Below, one piece after another: positions 43,356-52,174 of a DNA stretch of 64,000 nucleotides. The DNA is from Anaerolineales bacterium (GTDB lineage Bacteria > Chloroflexota > Anaerolineae > 4572-78 > J111). Location: assembly GCA_020634935.1 (NCBI GenBank), contig JACKAT010000009.1, forward strand, positions 82,865-146,864, read 5' to 3'. The notes below the pieces were generated by a model. That model searched no databases, was not told the origin of the DNA, and worked only from the letters and a program-made list of their open reading frames with translations. Positions within the stretch are counted from its first letter, which is position 1, and every line of letters begins with the position of its first letter. Made by a program: the position numbers and the translations under genes.

Positions 43356-43393
43356 CGATTGGAGACGGGAGATGGCGGTAATCTCCAATCGCT
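43354..43393. repeat. heptamer-phased hairpin between hydrolase and ICMT genes
   Basis: AGCGATTGGAGA / TCTCCAATCGCT, perfect 12-bp arms around 16 nt, overlapping the stop codon of the hydrolase gene. Left side is 7-nt phased (GATTGGA, GACGGGA, GATGGCG). Confidence 0.7.
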
Positions 43394-43406
43394 GGCTAAC
43401 GATTGT

Positions 43407-44036
43407 ATGAAAATAATTACAAGCGCCTTGATCCTATCAATCTATTTTGTCCTCTATAGTGTGGTCCATAGTTGGCTGGCCAGCGCTTCCGTCAAGGGCT
43501 GGATGCGGCGGAGGATAGGCCCATCGGCTGATCGGTGGTACCGGTTGGGCTATAACGTCTTCGCCGCCCTAACCCTGCTGCCGCTGCTGCCGCTGCTGGC
43601 GCTGCTGCCCAGCCAAAAGCTGTACCAGGCGCCGTCGCCGTGGCGCTGGTTGATGATGGGCGGGCAGCTGCTGGCGCTGCTGGCGGCGGCGATTACGCTG
43701 TTGCAAACAGGTCTATTTCATTTTGCCGGTTTGGCCCAGTTGATGAAAGATCGACCCGATCAAACCGGCTCTCTGACCGTCGACGGCTTCTACGCCTGGG
43801 TTCGACACCCACTCTACACCTTTAGCCTGATTTTTCTGTGGCTTACGCCGTCGATGAATTCAAATTCGCTGACGGCTTACATCCTATTCACCCTTTACTT
43901 TTATTTTGGTTCATTTTATGAAGAGCGCCGCCTAATCGATCAATTTGGCCCGATCTACGAGCGATACCAGCAGCAGGTTCCCCGTTTGATCCCTATTCCG
44001 GGGCGACGTTATATGACACAAAATCAAAAGGTCTAA
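43407..44036 (+). CDS. ICMT/NnrU-like membrane methyltransferase family
   Basis: 209-residue membrane protein with about five hydrophobic segments. The C-terminal DGFYAWVRHPLYTFSLIFLW plus EERRLIDQFGPIYERYQQQVPRLIP is the signature shared by isoprenylcysteine carboxyl methyltransferases and phospholipid methyltransferases (RHPxY, then ExxL-x-x-x-F-G-x-x-Y). It likely methylates a lipid or isoprenoid substrate using SAM; NnrU-like alternatives are possible. Start follows a hairpin repeat. Only 2 bp separate it from the DUF1992 gene. Confidence 0.78.
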   Translation: MKIITSALILSIYFVLYSVVHSWLASASVKGWMRRRIGPSADRWYRLGYNVFAALTLLPLLPLLALLPSQKLYQAPSPWRWLMMGGQLLALLAAAITLLQTGLFHFAGLAQLMKDRPDQTGSLTVDGFYAWVRHPLYTFSLIFLWLTPSMNSNSLTAYILFTLYFYFGSFYEERRLIDQFGPIYERYQQQVPRLIPIPGRRYMTQNQKV

Positions 44037-44038
44037 TA

Positions 44039-44587
44039 ATGCATTCAAACAACAAGAAACGATGGCAAAAGCGTCTCGATGAACTGCCGGACAAACTTAC
44101 CGAATACCAAAATGAGACGCAGTTGTCTAACCAACCCAAAAAACCGACTCGAGAAGAAAAGCGACAAGCGTTAGTCGAGCGGCTTATTCAAGAAGCTATG
44201 GACGAAGGTAAATTCGATAACTTGCCCGGCAAAGGCAAGCCGCTTCAATTTAAGGAAAACCCCTATACCGAACCGGGCCAGGCTTGGGCTTACGGTCTGC
44301 TCAAACGCAACGGGTTGGCCCCCGCTTGGATTGAACTGGATAAGGAGATTCGGCATGAGTTAGCACAATTGCGCCGCCATCTCCGCAGCTTGTGGCAGAA
44401 ACGCCAAGAAAATCTGATCAGCGAAGACGCCTGGCAGCAGTCCGCCGCTCGTATGGCCGAACCTATCGCTGAACTCAACAAAAAGATCGACCGTCTCAAC
44501 CTCATCGTGCCTGTTCTTTCGGCGCAGCGTAACCGGGTGCAACTCGAAAATGAATTACATCATGTGACTCAACCTGATACTGAGTAA
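44039..44587 (+). CDS. DUF1992 (DnaJ-homologue C28 conserved domain) protein
   Basis: 182 residues. LVERLIQEAMDEGKFDNLPG, KGKPLQFKENPYTEPGQAWAYG and LKRNGLAPAWIELDKEIRHEL form the DUF1992 core found in eukaryotic DNAJC28 and many bacteria; the J-domain itself is absent. The remainder is helical and charged. Molecular function unknown. Probably co-transcribed with the ICMT-like gene. Confidence 0.88.
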   Translation: MHSNNKKRWQKRLDELPDKLTEYQNETQLSNQPKKPTREEKRQALVERLIQEAMDEGKFDNLPGKGKPLQFKENPYTEPGQAWAYGLLKRNGLAPAWIELDKEIRHELAQLRRHLRSLWQKRQENLISEDAWQQSAARMAEPIAELNKKIDRLNLIVPVLSAQRNRVQLENELHHVTQPDTE

Positions 44588-44667
44588 CTTCCCCTCATAA
44601 CTAAGTCCCCTCTTATTTATTGGTGTAGAAAAATCTCACCCTGCCTCCTGGCTGAAGTTAAAGATTT

Positions 44668-44728
44668 ATAACAAAACATTCAAGAATTTTTAACACCGGT
44701 TTAAAAACCCCTTAACAGCCATTTCATA
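44668..44728 (+). promoter_or_regulatory. 11-bp Pho-box-like direct repeats
   Basis: Six half-sites at exact 11-bp spacing: ATAACA, TTCAAG, TTAACA, TTAAAA, TTAACA, TTCATA, starting at 44668, 44679, 44690, 44701, 44712 and 44723. PhoP/PhoB-type regulators bind TTAACA-like repeats with this period. TATAAG lies further downstream (44774). The downstream product is phytase/phosphatase-like, which supports phosphate control. Confidence 0.55.
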
Positions 44729-44789
44729 CAATGCGTGGTGGGATTAAGCAGTCCCCTGACCTAACCCATGATTTATAAGAGGAGAGCAC

Positions 44790-47700
44790 ATGCGACAAAA
44801 AATAGTTATTATTAAGCTGGTAGCCGTGCTGTTGTTGTTCGCAGCCTGGCCGGCTCAAGGAGCTGGAGAGATCACCCTAAACCTGCTCGGAACATATGAG
44901 ACGGGTATTTTTGATGGTGGAGCCGCTGAAATTCTGGCCTACGATCCGGAGACGCAGCGGCTTTTTGTAGTCAACGCCGAGGATGTGTCTGTTGATATCC
45001 TCAATATCAGCGATCCCACCAGCCCGACGCGCGTCAACCGGATCGATGCGGCGGAGTTTGGCGGGTCGGCCAATAGTGTCGCCGTGAAAGATGGGCTGGC
45101 GGCCGTTGCCATCGAAGCCGAAACCAAACAAGACCCTGGCCAGGTGGTCTTTTTAGATACTGACGGCAACCTGCTCAACTCGGTTGAAGTGGGCGCGCTG
45201 CCTGATATGGTCACCTTTACCCCCGACGGTCAAAAAGTTCTGGTCGCCAATGAAGGTGAACCAAACGACGACTACACCGTCGATCCGGAAGGTTCAATCA
45301 GTATCATCGATATTTCAGGCGGTGCTGAGAATGCCACCGTTGTCACGGCAGACTTCACTGCATTCAACGATCAACTCGACAGCTTGACCGCGGCCGGAGT
45401 CCGTATCTTCGGCCCCGATGCCAGCGTTGCTCAGGATTTAGAGCCGGAATATATTGCCGTTTCCTCCGACTCCGCTACCGCGTATGTGACATTGCAAGAA
45501 GCCAACGCCCTGGCTGTGGTCGATCTTAACGGCGGCTCCGTTACCAACATCGTGCCGCTGGGTTTCAAAGATTACTCGGCCAGCCTGCGGACCTATGACT
45601 TTGCCAACCTGCCGGTGCTGGGTACCACAGCCGCCGGACAGGACATTACTCTGGGCGGTTTTTCCGGCCTCTATTTCGAAGGCATCAACCCGGTCAACGG
45701 CAACCTCATTTTTGTAACCCATCCCGACCGCGGCCCTAACGCCGAACCGGTCGATACCGACGGCGACGGCGTTAACGAGCGCCCCTTCCCGCTGCCCGAT
45801 TACCAGGCCCGGATTATCCGCTTCGAGGCCAATCCGGCCACCGGTAAGGCTGAGGTCATCGAACAAATTGGCCTGACCCGCGCCGACGGCACCCCCATCA
45901 CCGGCCTGCCCAACCTCGCTGGTGACAGCGGTTTAGCCTACGCCGATGAGCTTCCGACTGATTTGCAAGGCAATGTCCTCGATGATGATCCGTTCGGCGC
46001 GGATTTGGAAGGCGTTGTCATTGCTCCCGATAACACCTACTGGATGGTCGATGAGTATCGCCCGGCCATCTATCACTTTGACGCCGCCGGCGTGCTGATC
46101 GACCGCTTTGTGCCGGAAGGTTCTAACAACAGCGGGGTGGATGTCGGCACTGAAGCGATTCCGGCCGTCTTCGCCCAGCGCCGCGCTAATCGCGGTTTCG
46201 AGGCGGTGGCTTACCAAGACGGCAAACTCTACGCCTTTATCCAAAGCCCCATCGACAACCCGGATGTGGAAAATGACGCCAATTCCAAAGCCTCAATCGT
46301 CAACCGCATTCTGGAATTCGATACGGCCACCGGCACGACAACTGGCCAGTATGTCTATCTCATCGAAGGTGGCGCTAGCGACAAAATCGGCGATGCCGTT
46401 TCAATTGGTAATGGCGAAATGTTGGTTATCGAACGGGATAGCGCGGTAGGCGCGGGAGCGCTCAAAAAGGTGTTCCATATCAGCCTCGCCGGTGCGACGA
46501 ACTTGAATGATTTGGCTGAAAGCATTGTTGGCCCAGGCGGTACCCTGGAAAGCCTTGACGCCGAAGGGTTGGCCGCAGCGGGCATCGAACCGGTGCAAAA
46601 GACGCTGTATGTCGATCTCATCGCCGCTGGTTATCTAGCCGGCGACAAAGCAGAAGGGCTGGCCTTGATCGATGAAAATCGGATTGCGGTTCTCAACGAT
46701 AATGACTTCCAACTTATCGGCACGTTTAATGTCGAGACCGGCTTGCTCGATGACAACCCCGACCCGGTTCAGCCGGTACTGGGTATCATCACCCTGAACA
46801 ATGCCTTCGATGCCAGCAACGAAGACGGTATGATCAACATCACCAGTTGGCCGGTTTTGGGGATGTACCAGCCTGATGCGATTGCGACCTTTGAGGCTAA
46901 CGGCCAAACTTACCTCATCACCGCCAATGAAGGTGACAGCCGTGATTATGATGGCTTTAGCGAAGAAACCACCGTGGGCGAGGTTGAGCTTGATCCGGAC
47001 GCCTTCCCTAACGCGGCAGAGCTGCAAGCTCCGTCGGCGATGGGGAATTTGAAAATTACCAATACGTTGGGCGATACCGACGGTGACGGCGACTATGATA
47101 AACTCTACGCCTTTGGCGGTCGCTCCTTCTCGATTTGGGATACCAACGGCAAACTGGTCTACGACAGCAGCGCTATGATTGAGCAGGTTACGGCCGCTGC
47201 CTTCCCCGACTATTTTAATGCCTCCAACGATGCCAACGATTTTGATGATCGCAGCGACAGCAAAGGCCCTGAGCCGGAAGGCGTCGCCACCGGCGTAATC
47301 GATGGGCGGACTTACGCTTTCATCGGCCTGGAACGGATGGGTGGTATTGTCACCGTCGATGTGACCGACCCGGCTAATCCGACCTTTGTCGATTACACCA
47401 ATAATCGCGATTTTAGCGGCGACCCTGAAGCTGGAACCGCCGGCGATCTCGGCCCTGAAGGTCTCGTCTTTATTTCTGCCGAGGACAGCCCGATCGAGCA
47501 GCCGCTGCTAGCGGTTGCCAATGAAGTGAGCGGCAGTACATCCCTCTATGCGATTGATACCGCACAGCCTGAACCCGCAGCCGAGACGGAGACTGCCCCT
47601 GAAAGCACTGCAATGGCAGAGACAGAAGCCGACTCAGCAGAAGCGATGATGGATGACGCCAAGGCTGAAACTACCACTGCAGAAGAAGCGCCGGCTGAAA

Positions 47701-47948
47701 TGGTAGAAGGCGTTGTGGTCAAAAATTTTGCGGGCAACGTTTTGACTTTTACTTTGGAAAATAAGCAGTTTACTATTCCAAACGAAGATGAAGCCGTACT
47801 GCCCCTATCACCGGGTCGGTATACTTATACAGGCAGTACTCCGGAAGGCGCAGTGTCGGGTGAGTTTATTGTTAGCACGGGGGGGCAAATTCACTTAACA
47901 CTATACTTTGATGGAAAAGGTAAGCTAAATAGTTATCAAGAGAAGTAA
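44790..47948 (+). CDS. secreted choice-of-anchor I / esterase-like phytase protein
   Basis: 1052 residues with a signal peptide (IIKLVAVLLLFAAWPAQG). Residues 30-270 and 640-940 are two halves of a choice-of-anchor-I beta-propeller (LLGTYETGIFDGGAAEILAY; MVTFTPDGQKVLVANEGEPN; TYLITANEGDSRDY). An esterase-like/phytase domain is inserted between them (about 290-640, DRGPNAEPVDTDGDGVNERP and DDPFGADLEGVVIAPDNTYW). An Ala/Glu/Thr-rich linker leads to a small C-terminal beta domain. It probably binds Ca2+ and hydrolyses phosphate or organic esters outside the cell. AGAGGAGAG precedes the ATG. Pho-box-like repeats lie upstream. Confidence 0.83.
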   Translation: MRQKIVIIKLVAVLLLFAAWPAQGAGEITLNLLGTYETGIFDGGAAEILAYDPETQRLFVVNAEDVSVDILNISDPTSPTRVNRIDAAEFGGSANSVAVKDGLAAVAIEAETKQDPGQVVFLDTDGNLLNSVEVGALPDMVTFTPDGQKVLVANEGEPNDDYTVDPEGSISIIDISGGAENATVVTADFTAFNDQLDSLTAAGVRIFGPDASVAQDLEPEYIAVSSDSATAYVTLQEANALAVVDLNGGSVTNIVPLGFKDYSASLRTYDFANLPVLGTTAAGQDITLGGFSGLYFEGINPVNGNLIFVTHPDRGPNAEPVDTDGDGVNERPFPLPDYQARIIRFEANPATGKAEVIEQIGLTRADGTPITGLPNLAGDSGLAYADELPTDLQGNVLDDDPFGADLEGVVIAPDNTYWMVDEYRPAIYHFDAAGVLIDRFVPEGSNNSGVDVGTEAIPAVFAQRRANRGFEAVAYQDGKLYAFIQSPIDNPDVENDANSKASIVNRILEFDTATGTTTGQYVYLIEGGASDKIGDAVSIGNGEMLVIERDSAVGAGALKKVFHISLAGATNLNDLAESIVGPGGTLESLDAEGLAAAGIEPVQKTLYVDLIAAGYLAGDKAEGLALIDENRIAVLNDNDFQLIGTFNVETGLLDDNPDPVQPVLGIITLNNAFDASNEDGMINITSWPVLGMYQPDAIATFEANGQTYLITANEGDSRDYDGFSEETTVGEVELDPDAFPNAAELQAPSAMGNLKITNTLGDTDGDGDYDKLYAFGGRSFSIWDTNGKLVYDSSAMIEQVTAAAFPDYFNASNDANDFDDRSDSKGPEPEGVATGVIDGRTYAFIGLERMGGIVTVDVTDPANPTFVDYTNNRDFSGDPEAGTAGDLGPEGLVFISAEDSPIEQPLLAVANEVSGSTSLYAIDTAQPEPAAETETAPESTAMAETEADSAEAMMDDAKAETTTAEEAPAEMVEGVVVKNFAGNVLTFTLENKQFTIPNEDEAVLPLSPGRYTYTGSTPEGAVSGEFIVSTGGQIHLTLYFDGKGKLNSYQEK

Positions 47949-47989
47949 AGTGTCATTAGCCTTGGTCGTGATGTAAAGTAAATATTTAT

Positions 47990-48119
47990 GAGTTACGTAG
48001 TTCGAAAGGTGACAGTCACTTGGGTGTGATAAATCGACCTATTTGGGCTAAACGGACGTTCATTTTCAGCCAAAAGTGACTGTCACCGGGTTCGTTACAC
48101 CCAACTGCGTAAGTCCTAT
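47990..48119. repeat. family A element, complete
   Basis: Left outer end GAGTTACGTAGTTCG, core arms AAGGTGACAGTCACTT / AAAGTGACTGTCACC, right outer end CAACTGCGTAAGTCCTA. It lies 40 bp after the phytase-like gene and before its terminator. Confidence 0.87.
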
Positions 48120-48151
48120 ATTAACTAAAAACTGAATATTGAAATAAACAC

Positions 48152-48181
48152 AAAAATCCCCTAGTTAACTAGGGGATTTTT
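48152..48181. terminator. bidirectional intrinsic terminator
   Basis: AAAAATCCCCTAG-TTAA-CTAGGGGATTTTT: perfect 13-bp arms, A-run and T-run on either side. The following 48184-48629 contains only a 10-bp inverted repeat (AGTTGAGTTG / CAACTCAACT at 48470-48504); no gene recognised. Confidence 0.88.
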
Positions 48182-48629
48182 GCTCGTCAGCCTATCGAGT
48201 TACGAAGTTGCCAAAATCGTGAAGATACAGATGACTGGTTGAAAACGAAGCAGAAGTAGAAGTAGAAGGCGAGATCGGGATCGGTTTTGATGATGAAACT
48301 AGTTGGTTGTTAGCGGAATGAAACGGGTGCGGATGATCGAAACCAAGTTAGAATAAGATAGGCTAGAATGTGTAACAAGTCTGGTCGATACAAGTGTTGA
48401 AGTATTTGTTCCAGTACTAGATAGCTGCTTGAGGGTGCGGCTGACGGATACTACCTGTATTTATTTTTTAGTTGAGTTGTGAAGTAGTGGGGGGCAACTC
48501 AACTTTCTGTATTTATAATACAACAAAGTTGAGCCCCTGAATAGTGATAAAAGTCCCTAAATTGGAAGTGCTAAGGTACTTATTTTTTTGCCCGAAAGTA
48601 CTTTTTAAAGAGGACCATAGTAATTATGA

Positions 48630-49298
48630 CTAAAAAGCACCTGGTCGCAGAATTTTGGCTAATCGACGCTCTAGCCGGCCGCGTCGGTCTAGCTTGTGCG
48701 CTTGCATTAGAAGCCCCTCGATCAACTGCTCTCGTATCAGGTCTAGCCGAGTTGGTAATGAGGCTTGAACAACTGCGCGAATTTGTTTGAAAAGGTCTTC
48801 ACCTTCGGGGGGAAAGGCAATTTCGTTTAAAATCTCGGGGTGGGCCGGCATAACCAGTGCATTGGGCAAGACTTCGTTAAAGTAAACTTGAGCCCGGTAG
48901 GCATGATAAAGATGGGTAATGGCAAATACCCTGGCAAAGTTATAAACTCGATTAATGGTTCGAACCGCGCGCACCTCTATCAAGGTACAGTTAGATTTTT
49001 GCCGCATAATTAAAAAATCGGCGGGAATACCAAAGTCCTTTATCAAGGTCGATTTAACCATGCTGGTATCGGGTGTTCGGTAGGGGCCGTGGATATCGGA
49101 GGCGACAAATATAAGATAGGGCTTAGGTTGAGGGGCGCTGTACCAGAGTGCGGCGGCTAAGGCTATTCGTCCGTAGAGTTGCTTGTTTTCCTTCTTTGTA
49201 CCCTGGCGTTTGCCCATAATCAAAATACCCGACGGCTGCTGGGGCCACTTAAAATTATCTTTTTGAGTAGCAAGCATGTTATTTAAGAATGGGTTCAC
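48630..49298 (-). CDS. YdcF/ElyC-like (DUF218) protein
   Basis: 222 residues. ILIMGKRQGTK opens a DUF218-like core. FVASDIHGPYRTPDTSMVKS replaces the usual SGG-x-ExxxM segment; FGIPADFLIMRQKSNCTLIEVRA matches GIPxxxIxxExxSxxTxEN; VFAITHLYHAYRAQVYF matches VTSxYHxxRA. Family members act in envelope carrier-lipid metabolism or vancomycin tolerance. The motif positions are more divergent than usual and no membrane segment is visible. A GTG start is supported by GGGAGG 7 nt upstream. Isolated gene. Confidence 0.68.
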   Translation of the reverse strand: MNPFLNNMLATQKDNFKWPQQPSGILIMGKRQGTKKENKQLYGRIALAAALWYSAPQPKPYLIFVASDIHGPYRTPDTSMVKSTLIKDFGIPADFLIMRQKSNCTLIEVRAVRTINRVYNFARVFAITHLYHAYRAQVYFNEVLPNALVMPAHPEILNEIAFPPEGEDLFKQIRAVVQASLPTRLDLIREQLIEGLLMQAHKLDRRGRLERRLAKILRPGAF

Positions 49299-49539
49299 GA
49301 GAGACCCTCCCAGGTATATCTCATCGAACTATTTGACATGGTAGGCTGGTGACTGGCCGAACTCTTATATCATACCACTCTCCCGATTTGAAGTCTATTT
49401 GGCGAAAAGGCTGGGGATGGTTTTGATCAACGCTCACCCCTGGCGCCGGGTCGAGCAAAACTGGGGAAAGTATGAATAAGAAGGGGATGGTACTCAAGCT
49501 GGATGTAATGGTAAACTGGGTCCAAGCGATATTAAATCG

Positions 49540-49564
49540 GGGGGCGCTGTAGCCAAGCGGCCAA
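49540..49564 (+). other. tRNA-like 5-prime fragment
   Basis: GGGGCGCTGTAGCCAAGCGG then CCAA resembles the acceptor 5-prime strand and D-arm of a tRNA (Cys/Leu/Ser-like TGTAGCCAAG-GG). No anticodon arm, T-arm or CCA follows. Possibly a relic of integration at a tRNA gene. The rest of 49299-49610 holds nothing recognisable. Confidence 0.4.
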
Positions 49565-49610
49565 CAACGATTTTACCAGAAGCAAAGCAACGATTGATTT
49601 TTGATACAAA

Positions 49611-49737
49611 TAGGACTTACGCAGTTGGGTGTAACGGACAAGGTGACAGTCACTTGGGCGTGATAAATCGACTTGTTTGGGCTAAACAAACGTTCATTTT
49701 CAGCAAAAAGTGACTGTCACCTTTTGAACTGCCCTAA
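49611..49737. repeat. family A element overlapping a stop codon
   Basis: Left outer end TAGGACTTACGCAGTTG, core arms AAGGTGACAGTCACTT / AAAAGTGACTGTCACCTT, right end AACTGCCCTAAGCC, a mutated AACTGCGTAAGTCC. The degenerate right end contains the stop codon of the leftward PIG-L gene. Confidence 0.85.
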
Positions 49738-50549
49738 GCCGATACGGCTATCCATTCGTTCTGAAATAGCTCAGTTTCCTGTTGGTAGCCAGCGGTAGCA
49801 AAGCTGAATGTCCGGTAGAAGGTTTGGGCGCCGAAGATCGCTTGTTGTTCAGGGGTAGGCAAGGCCAGCAACCGTTCGTTGCCGGGTAATTGAGAACAAT
49901 GCGCCCGCACTGCTTGCCAAACCTGGGGGACATACGCGCCGGTATCGATACGGGTGGAAACGGCCCAATCTGGCCAGGGGGTGGCCTGGCGCTCAACTCC
50001 ATTAATCGTCATCACCAGCTTCCCAAAGGCAGACTGGTAGGCAGCCAGTTCGGCGGCGGTCAACACCCGGTAATATAACGCCTCAACCCGATGAGGCGGA
50101 AGCTCGTTACCGGGAGAACTGCTGGCGGCTTCAACAACGGCGGCGGTCGTGAATTGGGCAATGGCAATGTGGTCGGGGTGGCCATAAACCCCATACGGAT
50201 CGAAGGTCAGGATAACCTGCGGACGAATGCACCGGATGTAATTCGCTAGCTGATGAATAATCGTTGGGGGTTCAACCTGGTCGAGTTCACCATCCATGTA
50301 GTTCAGCAGTTGAACGCTGCGTAAGTTGAGGATCTGCGCGGCGTCCCGCAATTCACCTTCGCGAATAGCGCCGAGCGCGTCAGGGCCAGGATAATCATCC
50401 GGCGCGCCGAACCAGCCGCGTTGGCCGCGGGTAGCGCAGATGAGATGGGTTTCGCTGCCCAGCGCGGCGTAGCGAGCCAGAGTTCCCCCAAAGCCCAATG
50501 TTTCATCATCGGGATGGGCCAGCACGGCCAAAATTTTCGGATGGGTCAT
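49734..50549 (-). CDS. PIG-L (LmbE) family N-acetylglucosaminyl deacetylase
   Basis: 271 residues. ILAVLAHPDDETLGFGGTLA has the H-P-D-D-E zinc signature; GVYGHPDHIAIAQFTTAAVV carries the third zinc-ligand motif (HxDH). This family includes MshB and BshB, which deacetylate GlcNAc-inositol or GlcNAc-malate in mycothiol and bacillithiol synthesis. The gene follows cysE, cysK and a PLP decarboxylase on the same strand, so a low-molecular-weight thiol or amine pathway is plausible; bshA and bshC are not seen. AAGGAG precedes the ATG. The stop codon lies within a repeat. Confidence 0.9.
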   Translation of the reverse strand: MTHPKILAVLAHPDDETLGFGGTLARYAALGSETHLICATRGQRGWFGAPDDYPGPDALGAIREGELRDAAQILNLRSVQLLNYMDGELDQVEPPTIIHQLANYIRCIRPQVILTFDPYGVYGHPDHIAIAQFTTAAVVEAASSSPGNELPPHRVEALYYRVLTAAELAAYQSAFGKLVMTINGVERQATPWPDWAVSTRIDTGAYVPQVWQAVRAHCSQLPGNERLLALPTPEQQAIFGAQTFYRTFSFATAGYQQETELFQNEWIAVSA

Positions 50550-50562
50550 TGTCGTTACTCCT

Positions 50563-52065
50563 TTACCGAAGATGAGCTGGTCTCAGTTGCCGGTCCAATT
50601 GGCGACCCATTGTTACCACAATATCGGGCAGCGCTTCAATATCCTCGATGGAGGTCCGGAAATTGACAATACACATCCGCATCACGTATTTATCATTGAT
50701 GACGGCATTGGATAGGAAGGCCTCCGGGCTTGTGTGGAACTGTTCCACTAGCGCTTTGTTCAAATCGTTCAGATATATCTCGGTTGCCTCTTTGCCTTCT
50801 TTTAAATCCCGTGGCACGTAGCGAAAAGTGGTGATGCTCAACGAGTGGCTACAAGCCTCTAATTCCGGGTGGGTCTCGGCCCGCTGATAGAGGGTTTTGG
50901 CCAGGCGAATATCTTCGGCAATCATCTGTTGATAGCCCTGCCGCCCGACCTGCTGCAACGCCAGCCAGACTTTGAGGGCGCGAAAGCCCCGCGAGGTTTG
51001 CGGGCCATACTCATAGTAGTGAATCTTGTCCTGTGGCTCAAGGAAAAAATCGGGGTGGTAGGCGAAGGTATCGATGAGTACATTGGCATCGCGCACCAGA
51101 ACCGCTCCGGCTTCCAGCGGGATATATAGCCATTTATGGGGATCGAGGGCGATAGAGTCCGCTTCAGCCAGCGCCGCGAACTCCGGCGGGGCGTTTTCAC
51201 CTAAGACAGCGGCAGCCGCGCCGTAAGCGCCATCAACGTGAAACCACAGGTCGTATTCTCGACAGATGGCCGCAATGTCAGGCAGCGGATCAACCGCCCC
51301 GACGCCGGTTGATCCGGCGGTGCCGATGGCGATGAACGGAATATCGCCTTGGGCCAGATCGGCTTCAATTTGCCGGCGCAAAGACGTGGTATCCAGGCGC
51401 AGCTTGTCATCCGTAGGGACCCAGCGGATGGCGTCGGTGCCGAGACCCAAGAGATCGGCCGCCTTTAGAACCCACGAATGGGTTTGATCGGTGGCATATA
51501 CCCGCAGCCGCCGGCCTTCACCGGCCAACAGCCCGCCCTCGCGGACGAGCCAGGGTGTTTTGGCTTTACGCGCCGCCAAAAACGGGACCAGGTTAGCCAT
51601 ACTGCCCCCGCTGACCAGCAGCCCGCTGCAATCGCCATAGCCGATCAGCTCACCCAGCCAGCGGATGGTTTGGGCCTCGATTTCGGTGGCCATCGGCGAA
51701 AGCATCCACCCGCCAACATTGGGATTCACGGCGGCGGCCAGTAAGTCGCCCAAACTGCCAATCGGCGCTGGTGTTCCAGCGATATAACCCCAGAAGCGGG
51801 GATGGCCTAGATGAACGGAGTGATCGAACAGCAAATCCGCGGCGCGATTGAGCAGGCTGGCCGGGTCTTGGCCCTGTTCCGGCAGCGATATCTCGCCCAG
51901 CAGCGCCCGCAGTTCGGCTGGGGTTTTGTCGGTTGCGACCGGCTTCTCAGGCAGCGCCGTCATGAACTCGGTGATGCGATCGATCAGTTGGTAGCCTAAC
52001 GCCCGAAATTCCTCCGGCTGTATGTCGATGGGGGCGTGACGGGTTCTGGTGGATTCGGCTATCAT
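50563..52065 (-). CDS. group II PLP-dependent amino-acid decarboxylase
   Basis: 500 residues of the aromatic-L-amino-acid/glutamate decarboxylase family (fold type I). LLVSGGSMANLVPFLAARKA binds the cofactor phosphate; WFHVDGAYGAAAAVL has the Asp contacting the pyridine nitrogen; DSIALDPHKWLYIP carries the Schiff-base Lys. N-terminus DIQPEEFRALGYQLIDRI is typical. Substrate (aromatic, Glu or Asp) cannot be decided. AAGGAG precedes the ATG. 13 bp separate it from the PIG-L gene, indicating one transcript. Confidence 0.92.
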   Translation of the reverse strand: MIAESTRTRHAPIDIQPEEFRALGYQLIDRITEFMTALPEKPVATDKTPAELRALLGEISLPEQGQDPASLLNRAADLLFDHSVHLGHPRFWGYIAGTPAPIGSLGDLLAAAVNPNVGGWMLSPMATEIEAQTIRWLGELIGYGDCSGLLVSGGSMANLVPFLAARKAKTPWLVREGGLLAGEGRRLRVYATDQTHSWVLKAADLLGLGTDAIRWVPTDDKLRLDTTSLRRQIEADLAQGDIPFIAIGTAGSTGVGAVDPLPDIAAICREYDLWFHVDGAYGAAAAVLGENAPPEFAALAEADSIALDPHKWLYIPLEAGAVLVRDANVLIDTFAYHPDFFLEPQDKIHYYEYGPQTSRGFRALKVWLALQQVGRQGYQQMIAEDIRLAKTLYQRAETHPELEACSHSLSITTFRYVPRDLKEGKEATEIYLNDLNKALVEQFHTSPEAFLSNAVINDKYVMRMCIVNFRTSIEDIEALPDIVVTMGRQLDRQLRPAHLR

Positions 52066-52111
52066 TATGTCTCCTTGGAATTAATATTGAAGCGACGAGG
52101 GTGAGTTTAGG

Positions 52112-52162
52112 CGGAGCAACAAAGCTTGCTTGGTTAATGACAAAGTAAACTTTGTTGCTCCG
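52112..52162. repeat. 13-bp inverted repeat between cysK and decarboxylase
   Basis: CGGAGCAACAAAG / CTTTGTTGCTCCG, perfect arms around 25 nt. No T-run on the minus strand after the stem, so it may stabilise or process the mRNA, not terminate it. Confidence 0.65.
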
Positions 52163-52174
52163 GTAATGGGTTAT

